A stretch of DNA of 64,000 nucleotides, from NCBI GenBank assembly GCA_946803715.1, contig CAMPET010000067.1:149596-213595 (forward strand), in the 5' to 3' direction. This document shows, piece after piece, positions 25,501 to 37,700 of the stretch. Numbering within the stretch: position 1 is the stretch's first letter; each line of letters begins with the position of its first letter. This DNA comes from Beroe ovata (Eukaryota > Ctenophora > Nuda > Beroida > Beroidae). The notes under the pieces are model-generated. The model was not told where the DNA came from and ran no database searches. It was given only the letters and a program-made list of their open reading frames with translations. Position numbers and translations under genes: made by a program.

Positions 25501-28500
25501 CAGTAATGATGTAAAATCGTCATTGTTATGAAGTCTGTTTCATGCGGCAAAAGGTGCGTTTAAAAATTGAAGTATGTTTGGCATGCTGTGGGGAAATCTC
25601 ATTCATCACTTTGCCTCATCACTTTGCCTCATCACTTTGCCTCATCACTTCAAGCGCACAGTGCACTATATCATGCAGAGTACTCACTGAGCACGGTAAT
25701 GGCTACTGCCGGAGCGGATACACTCATTTCCGGTGAGGTGTACGCGATCTGGCACGTTACATCGGGGGGCGTCCTCGTGTCTACCGAATCTGTGAGAGGG
25801 AGAGGTGTCGATTATTCCATTTATGGAAATACGAACGGAGATAAGAAAGACGATAACGAGTAAAAGCGGATGTTAATAACGGGGATGAGCGAAAACAAGT
25901 GGGATTTTGACGGAGATATTCCATTGAGAACAGAATCTGTAGTTTCACAAGACGGGTGTACCTATCTGGAAAGTAGCGATGGTGAGCCAGTTACTGTCAC
26001 TATAATCACTGGTCAGTGACGGGTGCTCCTGACCGTCGTGTGACCAGGTTATGACAGCTTCACCCCGTGACACACAGGAGAAGGAGGCAGCAGTGTTCAG
26101 GACCACGGTCACAGGGTCCGGGGCGGTCCACACTCCTGAGAAGTAAAGTGAGATCAGATACCTTTATTCTGACTCTGAGATAGCCCGAAGAAGAAACCGC
26201 AGGAGCGTCAGTGTGAATATTTCATGCAAAACTGATCATGTTGAATGTTGATATTCCTGATATTATCAAGGAGTGTGATCGCTCGCATAGGAATACCTCG
26301 CACGAAGACATTGGCTGGGGTTGAACTGATGGTCCCCTGGGGGTAAACCCCCTCACAGTAGTAGTACCCTGCATCCCCCCACACCACTTCAGTCAGTGTC
26401 AGAGAGCTGGTTATGATACCGTCCTAAGAGGGGGAGTGGGGGGTAAACATGATGACCAACTTTGAAAACCTTGAGGGATTTCCAGTCTTTCTTAATGCTA
26501 TGATGCATTTCAGATCAGATGAATAATATCGATCTGAATATATTATGATTGGCTCTTGGTGCATGTTGTGGAAAAACCTGAGTGGTCTGAACTCCAGAAC
26601 CGACGGTGGCGTTGTTATGGAACCATGTGATGTTGGCGTTGTCATTAAGTTGACATGACAACGTCAAGTCGTTACCTAGCAACACAAACTTGTCCTCTGG
26701 ATGACCGGTTATTCCTGAATGAGGAATATAGTCACTGATTAATGCAATCTGTTGACTGTAGTGAAGACAGACATCGATAACACTCATCATTATGGTCTAG
26801 ATCATGGTCCTTGTCATATTGTCATGGTCCCTGATACTCACGGTACACTTCCAGAGTAGCAGGGTTACTCATGACATTTCCCCCCAGGAAATCTCCATCT
26901 GCTGCCCACAGAGCCTCGCACTTGTAACTACCTGTACACAGGAGAGAGAGAGAGAGTCAGGGGTGCGTGAATCAATCTCATACCGATCGAGATACTAATG
27001 ATGAGCGTTCCCGTCTCATTTTCACATTCTTACGACAAGAAATTGCTATCAAATGTGCCCGATATAATCAATGTTTGATGTTTGAAAATCTCCAGCTCGA
27101 CTTACCGTGGCTGTCCGGGCTAGCTGAAGGTATGGACAGTAGAGTGTGTGAGTGTTCGGTATCACTACTGGCTGAGATGGTGTACCAATCCTCACTGGAG
27201 TCGAGCAAGACATCGTCCTTGAACCTGGTTAAAGAGAGGATAATATACAGTGTTTCTAGACAGAGCATTAATCAAGGAAAAACGATTCTCCCTCTTTCGA
27301 AAGAGAATTAGAAACTTGGACATTGACATCTGAACTCTAGAAGTGGTGGGCGGTGTTGGCAATGAAACAAGGACACGGCTAGGATAATTTTGGGATATGT
27401 TTACCATCGGAATGTGACAGCAGGGTCAAGAGCTGCGCTGCAGCTGGCTGAAGTAGCCCCCCCATCCACTGCTATACCAGACATGGGGTGTACCAGAATG
27501 TCCAGTACCCGCACCCGGACCTTCTCAGTTGAGAGGGAGCCCTGGGGAGCGGGGGTTGGAATGATAGGGTAACTCAAGAATAGGGTAATGAGTTACCATA
27601 CATAGGAATGTCCCCCACTCATAGCGAACTTAGCTCCACTTTTAATGAGCTAGAGGGGAGATTCAGAAGGACTTATATTGAGGTTATATATCGATCTATG
27701 TTTGGGATTCAACTAATTCTTCATTCAATTCATCCGAAACGGAAATCTAGGCGGGATAAAGAAAATCAGGGTGTGAACAAACCTGTGGCCAGGTAAGCTT
27801 GCAGTAGTATGTAGTCTGATGTGACATGTCCACATTTTGTAGGGTGAGGGGCGAGGTGTTACTGATCAGTGTGTTATCTTGGTACCACGTGATGTTAGGT
27901 GAGTTGTTACCTTCACACTCCAGTGTCGTATCGTAACCTGCCGCGGATGGGGAGTGTTAAGGGGTGTGGTTGGGTGTGTTACCTTTACCCTTAGGGGTTA
28001 ATCCTTGTAACCGCAGATTGAAAAGATGTTCATGGAATGAACTGAACACTGGTGACAAAACTCCTTCAACCAAGCTCACAATCATAACCACATCGAGACC
28101 GTTATCTATTTTCCCCTGAACCCTACCTATGACCACAGTTTTATCCGTGGGATGGGTGGTGATGTCATTGACTGTCACCGACACGGTGTCAGTGTTCAGC
28201 GATCCACCGAGAGTGACACCAGCCTCTGTAGCGTAAGTCACGTGACACCGTACTTCCATGTCAGAGGTGATGTTCTCCAGGGTAAGGGTGGAGGTGCCAG
28301 CTGAGGGAGAGAGGGGAGATGAGGATTGAGGAAACGGGGTAAGATTATCATCACTGGGCTCTATTGATGGAAAATATTCGATATGTCGAGCCAAAATCCT
28401 GTTGACATCATGACGCCATCATTCAAATATCAGGGAAAACAGGGTTTCCAAACCTGTGGAGTCATCCACTCCGTAAGTTATCTGGTTTCCGGTCTGAACA

Positions 28501-31500
28501 TTGATCCAGAAGAACGCGGGTGCTCCGTCAGCAACACACGACAACTGTGTTGTCTGTCCCGATACCACTGTGACGTCATCACTCACTTCCGTAATGTCTG
28601 CCAAGATATGACAGTGAGGAAATAAAGCTTCATCTTGATAGATTTTGTCGAATATGAAAGTTCATTCAAACATTCGTTCATTAAACATGAAATAAGGGCT
28701 AAGCCAATGAAATAAGAGATTTCATGGCAACTCTTACTCTACGTACCGTAAATGTAAACGAGGACAAGTTCTGAGTCAATGACAAGAGCCGGGGAATCGT
28801 AAGAAGCTCTACACAGATACTGTGTGTCCTGCGTCATCTGTGTAAGTGACAGGGTACTGGTCAGATCTGTGGCTGAGTTTGCTGAGTCTTGCTGGAGTTC
28901 GGTGCCTAAGAGGTAGAGATGAATTGAGAGGTTATAATTGAGTGATTGGGGTCATGTCCCCTCAGTCGTTATTTTGTACCCCACAACCCCTCGTCAATCG
29001 AAACACAAGGAAATATTTCCATTCTACCTGTACTATCGAGCCATGTGATCGAGCTGAGACCAGTGCCGTGAGCAGAGCAAGTAAGAGAGGCGGAGTGACC
29101 GCTCACTGCCATCTTATCAGCGGGGGACGTGGTGATAGCTGGGAAGAGGATTATAGTGAAAACCAGATATTGTATTGAGAGATATTGTATTGAGAGAATA
29201 GTGGACTTAGGGACATCGGTTGAAGATGCCTCTTGACTGATAAAATCAACAAGCTCCTATACTATAATCCTGAGAAATATCACTTCTCGGTTCTCCTCCA
29301 CAACATACCTCTCACATGTAGAGTAGCAGGGGTCGAGACAAGGGTTCCTTCATCCCCGAACTGTGCTGTACACGTGTAATCCCCCTCGTCTGATAGGGTG
29401 ACACTGTCCCACCTAGCTGTGGACACCCACACTGGGTCAAGTGTGGCCACCGGACCAGCAGTCCTGGGGAAGGGAGGGGAGGTAATGAGGTATTCAAATG
29501 ATGATGAGTGCTCTCCCATATCAGTGCCTTGTAATATAAATGGAGATAAAATGAATTATTGTTTTTCCTAAACTATTGTTATTCCTACGCTCTCTTACAA
29601 TGTTTTGGTTGCTGAACTGAACACTGGAGTACTGACTTACCAGGAAAATGTTGGAGTGATATGATTAGTGGTCTGACAGGTCATTTCAGCAGATTCACCC
29701 TCGGCAACGAACACATCAACAGGTTCATTAGTGATCCTGCTTACGGTTATCATGGCAACAGCACTCGTGTGTGTACCTCCTGTCAGTTAGCGAGGTGAGG
29801 GAGGGGTGAGGGAGGTGAGAGGGGTAATAAGTTGCAATATGGCTTCTCGAGCTGAATTCGTGTTAAACACTATCCTCATTAACCAGTCATCCAACATTTC
29901 ACAGACCTAGTGTTGTTGCAGATGCAGCATACTCGACAACACACTTGTACTCTCCAGCGGTTGCTATGACAACATTGTTTACCAGGTAAGTTGCTTGGTT
30001 ACCAGTGCTGGTAACACCAGTTACCAGTTCCACGTTGTCATGGTACCAGGTAAGAGAGGATGGTGAGTCGTGAACTTGGCATGTCACTGTCAGAGTGTAG
30101 CCCAAAACCGTGTCAGTGTCAATGGGATCCGTGGTGAACTCTGGAAAAAATGGGGAGTTAGAGGAAATGAATTCATTGAGGTGTCTGGAACTCAATTCAG
30201 GGAAACACGATTTTCATCTTTCTCTTACCGAGAATGCTGAGAGCAGCAGGGTCAGACACAACTGTTCCAGAAGGGGTATCAAACTGAGCTGTACACTTGT
30301 AACTACCCACTGTCTCCAGACTGTCTACAGTCAGTGTGCTGGTGGTGTCAGTACCAGCTGTTGTTACGACAACACTCGCTGTATCCATGGAAACGGTGAC
30401 GTCATCACGTGACCAGGTGATGGATGTTGGGGCTTTCTCTCCCCGTACCACACAGGAGAAGAGCGCTGAGTTGGTCTTCACAGCGTTGGTATCGGTTGGG
30501 TGCGTTACAATTCCTGAGCGATACAATTGAGCCACTCTCAGAAACTTTCTCGCATGTTTTTAAACGAATATCATATCTGCAATCCCATGATTTCAACTTT
30601 CCACTTCTGATTCATACCTCTAACAATGACATCGGAGATGGTCGACTCATGTGATCCCAGGTCAGTGCCGTAGTCCGCGATACACTTGTACTGAGCTGTA
30701 TCGGTGAGGTCAACGCTGGACAACACCAGCTCGCTCTGGTACGTGTCGACCATGGAATACCCTGACACCACAACATCACTTCCCTTCATCCACGTGACGG
30801 TAGGGACTGGCGGTCCCGTGACAACGCACGTGAGTGTGACGTCACTTCCCTCCTCCGTGATAACCGTTGCGGGGGGAGATACTGATACTCCTGCGAGTTT
30901 GTGTCCATGGTAACGCGTGAAGAGCAACGCGCGTGAGAGAGTGCTGTGTGGTTGACGTGATATAACGCGTGAGAGGATGGTCAAAGAAATCACGCGTGTG
31001 CGTCATAGCACCGCGTGAAAAATGAATCTGCTGTTCAAGAACATGTGTGTCTTGGGATAACGTGCTATTGTTCAAGAAGAAAGAGGTGCTGGGCACGTGG
31101 GTTAGTGAATCATGACCGAGAAGGAATGAGAATTTTCCCCAATTTCCCATTCAGCTATCTCTCTAATGTATTTTTGGACGCTGAATCGATTCCCGATCGA
31201 ATTACGGCCCTATCTTGCTTCCCTGAGGAGCTGTATATCATGTAACTCAGAACCTCATGACCGAGAAGAAAATAGAATTTTCCCCAATTTCCCAATCAGA
31301 TAGCTCTCTAATTCTTTCAGATTCGAATTCTACGTCAAAAAATAGGCCAGAAACACTATTTTTCAGTATGTCACGTGCAAAAATGTTTTTGGCCTATTTG
31401 TGTGTCCCATTGATTTTCGTGTTTTTGTAGTGAATGCTTCCCAAGGGAGAGAAATCGTCATTTGGGCGTGGTTTCACGGCAAGTATGAACTGAGCATGAT

Positions 31501-34500
31501 CGTCAAAAGAGTCGATACTTGTAGTGTGATAGTAGGAGACATGATTTGGTGGAAAATTAGTGTCGTAAGCGCCGGTTAAGACTTCATTAGGGACCTTCAA
31601 AAATGACGTATAAAAGTGTGGAGTCATTCACTTCATTTTCCATCGATACTGTCGTCAGAAATTCGAAGAAAAACTTTTGTTGCATTTTCATGCAAATACC
31701 ATCGATTCCAATGTATTTTTGGACGCTGAATCGATTCCCGATCGAATTTCGGCCCTATCTTGCTTCCCTGAGGAGCTGTATATCATGTAACTCAGAACCT
31801 CATGACCGAGAAGAAAATAGAATTTTCCCCAATTTCCCAATCAGATAGCTCTCTAATTCTTTCAGATTCGAATTCTACGTCAAAAAATAGGCCAGAAACA
31901 CTATTTTTCAGTATGTCACGTGCAAAAATGTTTTTGGCCTATTTGTGTGTCCCATTGATTTTCGTGTTTTTGTAGTGAATGCTTCCCAAGGGAGAGAAAT
32001 CGTCATTTGGGCGTGGTTTCACGGCAAGTATGAACTGAGCATGATCGTCAAAAGAGTCGATACTTGTAGTGTGATAGTAGGAGACATGATTTGGTGGAAA
32101 ATTAGTGTCGTAAGCGCCGGTTAAGACTTCATTAGGGACCTTCAAAAATGACGTATAAAAGTGTGGAGTCATTCACTTCATTTTCCATCGATACTGTTGT
32201 CAGAAATTCGAAGAAAAACTTTTGTTGCATTTTCATGCAAATACCATCGATTCCAATGTATTTTTGGACGCTGAATCGATTCCCGATCGAATTTCAGCCC
32301 TATCTTGCTTTCCTGAGGAGCTGTATATCATGTGACTCAGAACCTCATGAGTAGTGATAATCTAACAAGATCATTGTTGCTGGACCCGGCCTTAACTGTT
32401 AACATACTAGACTACAACGTCAATGACCTTTAAACTTTATTGTTCTAACAAGCTTGATGCACAAATGCCGTTGATCTTAACTTTTTATATATTCATTTAA
32501 AGATATCACAAAACTTTCTATTGTATATCCCCTCTGACCATTATCCAAATCATTCGAGCTCGCTGATTGGTCGAGTGGCTCAGCTGTACGTCTCCTCATT
32601 GGTCTAATAATTCACAGGCATCGTGACAAGCTTCAGATAGAGACAATGTGCATATCAAAGTAGGCCGTTATGTATGCGTGCGTGCGTGTGTGTGATTATG
32701 CGTTATGACGTGTAAAATCTCATATCGAGTTGTTTGTGTGTGTGTGCACTACACGCATAATGAAGTACGGCAGTGACTTCTGCTTGTTGTTTACTCCCGC
32801 GTATTACTATGATGACTGCACACGTGTAAAGCACAAAGGGAACAAGAGATATTCGTGGGGAATGGGAAGAGAAGATACTTGTGCTTCTTGAGTTTCCGAA
32901 ACATAACAAGAAACTAAAGCTGCGGTACTGATCAATTGGCAACACTTTTTCAAAGGAATCAATGAGATTGCTGGGCACTCAAGTATCAAAGGGAGCAAGT
33001 TTCCTTGCCGTGGGGTAAGATCGTAGCTAAGACGATCAACGAAGTACTCATGGGACTATCTTGGGATCAAAATAAGCAATTGTCATTACTGGAACATGAT
33101 TTTCAATGGAATGCTTCACGGTACAAAGGAATACGGTTTCAAATCACAGACACTTATTGATCGGGGATGAGGAAAAATATCATTGAAAGATTCCTGATGA
33201 AGAAGGGTGTTTAATAACAGATAATTGAATTCGTAGTTGGTAGTGGTGGAATCTTTAGGTGAAATCGCTATTATCGGTAAATCGCTATTATCGGTAAATC
33301 GCTATTATCGGTTTATGAGTTGTGAAGACGGTCGAGGGTGAGGTTAAGATGGAACTAGATCTGTGAAAAAGAATGCTACAAGGTTTTTGGAATGAGGTGA
33401 AAATGATTAATAGCGTTCACGCCCTGTTGTCATTGTTGTAGGTACCATTTGAAATAGATAATTGTCGAAGAAACTTCATATGAAAAGAATATCATTATTT
33501 CAAATCAGCGAAGCATACTCTATTTGCAAAACACCCCCCGCCACCCTGCATCCCCTAATCTCCTCCCCCACCCCGCAATCTGCAATCTCCTCACCTACAT
33601 CCCCCCTCACCTGACCCCCTTCCTCACCAAGACCTCTGATACTGAGAGTATCAGGTTATTTTCACCCCTCACTACCTCCCCCACCAATACCTCTGATACT
33701 GAGAGTAGCAGGTTGTGAGGAGTATGTCCCCTCGAATCCCGGGTACCCAGACACACACTGGTATAACCCGGCATCTGACCAGGTAGGAGAGGGTATGGCA
33801 AGCTCTGAGGTGCCAGGTGACACCACTTCGGAATCCACCTGACATGGGATAGAATGAGCAGTTTAGATTCTTCCATCTCTTATGTCAATCCTTAGACTAG
33901 AAAATCGATATCCAGTATTTCGCTATGCTTGCAGTATACCCATACACCTCCATAGATAAGACTTTCGATTGATAAAGAGGATATAATAGATCATATAGGA
34001 AAAGAATTCAATCTTGCTCTTTCACCCATTTCATGGAAAACAAGCAATTCTACGTCTTGGAACAAATGTTAAAATAGAGTTCCTCACCGTAATATCAGTC
34101 CCATTGTGAAGCCAGGTTAGCAATGCTGTGGGTATACTACCAACACACGTTAACGTAACATTGTTTCCAACCTGAGGGGAGAAACATTCACAGTGAAGAA
34201 ATCGACTGGATAGAAATGAACTCAACGAACTTGAAACGATAAGAAAGTCGATTAAATCGAAGTATCTCATCGATTCAAGTTAATTCATTCCAATTACAAG
34301 ATCCCCATATCCACTTCTACCCACCACAGCAGTTGTATCAACTGGTGGTTCCTCCACTCCCAAAACGGTTATTTTAGCGGGTGATGACGTCACAGTGACG
34401 TCACTATCTGTAGTCCATAACGCGGAACAGTAGTAGTTTTCCGTGGTTTCAGAAAGAAGCGAGATCGTCAGTTTAGAGGTAGTGATGTAACCGATAGCTG

Positions 34501-34705
34501 GAGGGAGAAAAGAGAGTAGAAAGTTAGAATTTAGATCAGAGAGTTGCTTCGAATATTGTAATAGCAGTTAGCACACAGGAGTGAAAATTGAAAAAAAAAG
34601 GTGACACGATCGTATCTCCTCAGACAAACACACACACGCACACACACCCACCCACCCACACACACTCACATACACACACTCACACACACACCCACCCACA
34701 TACAN

Positions 34706-34745
<40 letters not shown>

Positions 34746-37700
34746 TTAGTAGAGACACTGATGGTAGGCCCGTGATCGAGGAGTGTATCACCGTTATACC
34801 ACGCCACATCAGGTGCCACATCACCCCTCGCCTCACACTCCAGAGTGGTGACAGTCATGTTGACAGTCAGGGTGTTCTGGGGGTGAGTTGAGAATCCCCT
34901 CACGAACACAACCCCCTCACCACTCCCTGTCNCACACACACATACACACACACCCACACGTCACACACACATACACACACTCACCTTTAGTAGAGACACT
35001 GATGGTAGGCCCGTGATCGAGGAGTGTATCACCGTTATACCACACCACATCAGGTGCCACATCACCCCTCGCCTCACACTCCAAAGTGGTGACAGTCATG
35101 TTGACAGTCAGGGTGTTCTGGGGGTGAGTTGAGAACCCCCTCACGAACACAACCCCCTCACCACTCCCTGTCGTTCCCTCGGTAAACACAGCCGAGCAGG
35201 TGTAGGTCCCAGTGTCGGGGAAGTCGGCAGGGGTGAGGGTGAGGAGGGAAGTGAGGGAGTCGGGGGAGGTGAGGGTTGGGGAGGGTAGGACGGTGCCGTC
35301 TTTGTACCTGGGGGAAAAGTGAGTATGTGATACTTCTATCCGAATCCTTGATGCGGTTTCTAATACGGAATATCGTGTAATTCCTGACTTGAAAGGAGAA
35401 GTTTGAAGGAAAAAGTTTGGGTTAAAAGGAAAATTTCCGTCAAACTTACCACATAAATGTAATTGGTGGCATGTTGGTGACACACGTCAGTGTGATATCA
35501 GCACCATGGACTACATTTGTATCCGTCGGGCTGGTGTCAATATCTGTGGAATGTGTCACGTGATTATAGGAAATCGTTCAGAATTGACACCACATAATCC
35601 AAGCGATGTTTCACTTATCTAGCCCATATCTTATCGCAAATGAACAACAATTTGTACTCAAATCTAGCGGGAAAAGATCAACAATTTGTACTCACATTGA
35701 ACGACAATCTCCGTCTGTCCCGAATGGGAGCCGAGTGTGACACCGTAGTGTGCAGTGCACGAGTAAACACCAGCGTCAGCTCGGTTGGTGTCAGCGATGC
35801 TCAGAGTTGTGACCTTGTTCACTGTACTGCTTAGCTGTAAACAAGTTCAATATTACAAAGCTTGGTTCTTGGGAAGCGTGGAAAAGAGTGGGAGAAGGGT
35901 TTTGGGCATCCAGTATGAGTGACGCATGTTCATTGATAATGACACTCACGCTTGTGACGTCATTGCCGGCAGAGTCTTGCCATGACCAGAAATCTGGTAT
36001 GATGTTCCCGATAGCAGTACAAGAGATCTCAACAGGGTTATCTTCAACTGCAAGTACCGTTCCAGACGTCTGCCATACGTCTGAGGAGAATATGGATTAG
36101 TTAGTGGCTTATTAAAGGTGTCAAGAGTCGCTGTATGGGTGGTGTTATGACAAATAACTCACAGTTCATGTTGAGCTGTACAGATCCCACCACATTCCCA
36201 GTGCTCGAATCCCACTCAACTTCACACTCGTATTGTCCTCGCTGTTCCACTGTGACGTCACTAAGTGTCACCGTGCTGACAGTTAGAGGTGGAGACGAGT
36301 AGTCTGTTGTCATGGTAACATCATCAGACACCACGACATCAGTGGTAGAGTTGTGTGTCCACGAGATACTCGCCTAGAAGGGGGGAGAGGGATCGTAGTG
36401 ATGGTTGATAACGTGGAATACGATAGTACCACCTGAGTACCACCTGATAATACCACCTGATAGTACCACCTGAGAAATGATCCACGGGTCTGTGCTGATG
36501 AAACCCACCTGTATCTCTCCTCGAGCCACACACGACAGAACAGCCTGGCTCCCCACCACAGCTTCAACTGCTGGTCCTGAGATCTCGCTTATTCCTGAGA
36601 AATACAGTTATGAATGAGAGGCGGATCATTTTTCAGCAGACACACAATGACGACACTTCTGACTTCCATATTAGCGACAAACACAACATTCCCAGCCTCA
36701 TTGGAGCAATTTCCTTGGAAAAACACTCTCAATTTGACAGACAGACTGCGCAATGTACAGGAAAACTGACAAAAAAACAACAACTACTTGTTACCATTTT
36801 ACCCGTGTTACCCGTTGAAGCATCGATGACGATTTAACGCACACTCACAGAGAGACAGTGTCTCCGTGAGACAATGAGTGTCTCTGTGAGACACAGATTC
36901 TGGATCAGGAGAGTTCCAGCTTGGCGAGAGAGAGAGAGACGCGAGAGAGAGAGGGGGAGACGCCAGGGAGAAACTCCCTTCTTACCACGATAATAATCGG
37001 TCGAAAACTCAGTCAGTCAGTCGGTCTGTCGGTGAGTGAGTGGGGGTGGATGAGTGAGTGAGGGTACCTCTCTTCCAATATCTGTTGAATCCTGAGACTT
37101 ATAACAACGAGTAAAGGGTAAAGAAGAGGGGGTGCTGTTACATGAAAACACACAAATAAAGTTGACACCAATATCACACGAATACCCGCTGTTCCACTAT
37201 TGACACCAACTGGTTGCTGACCTCAGCTGTGACAAGTTTCCTCAACCCCGGGAAACGTGTAGAGGGAAGAAAAGAAAGAAGAGACATGGAGAGAAAGAAA
37301 GAAGCAAGATTGAGCTGATGATCAAATCAGCTGCTAATAAGAGAGAAGGTTTTTGATAACTTAAATTTAAGAAAGGTTTTAGCTTCGCAGCACTCGGCTT
37401 CTGTAGTAGGCTCAGCACAACTTGAGGTTATCCCGATATTTCTACCTCGGGTCACGTGTAAAATCACGCGCAGGTCACGTGACATTCTCCTGACACGTGC
37501 ACGTCGCGTGACTTGCACGTGACACACATAGCAACGTACCTCTTATGCTGAGAGTTGCGTTGTAGATGCTGTGGTCTGGGTAAGCAGGGTAGGATGAGGT
37601 ACAGAAGTAGTCTCCGTCGTCTGACCAGTCCAAGTTGTCGAGGACCAGCTCACTCACCGCGTGATTTGTAACGTCCTGAACAAGTCACGCGTGATGAAAA

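Noticed and set aside
31394-32172. Two identical 77-codon frames
   Set aside because: They are copies created by the 545-base tandem repeat; no family resemblance, no splice fit, and antisense frames are equally long.
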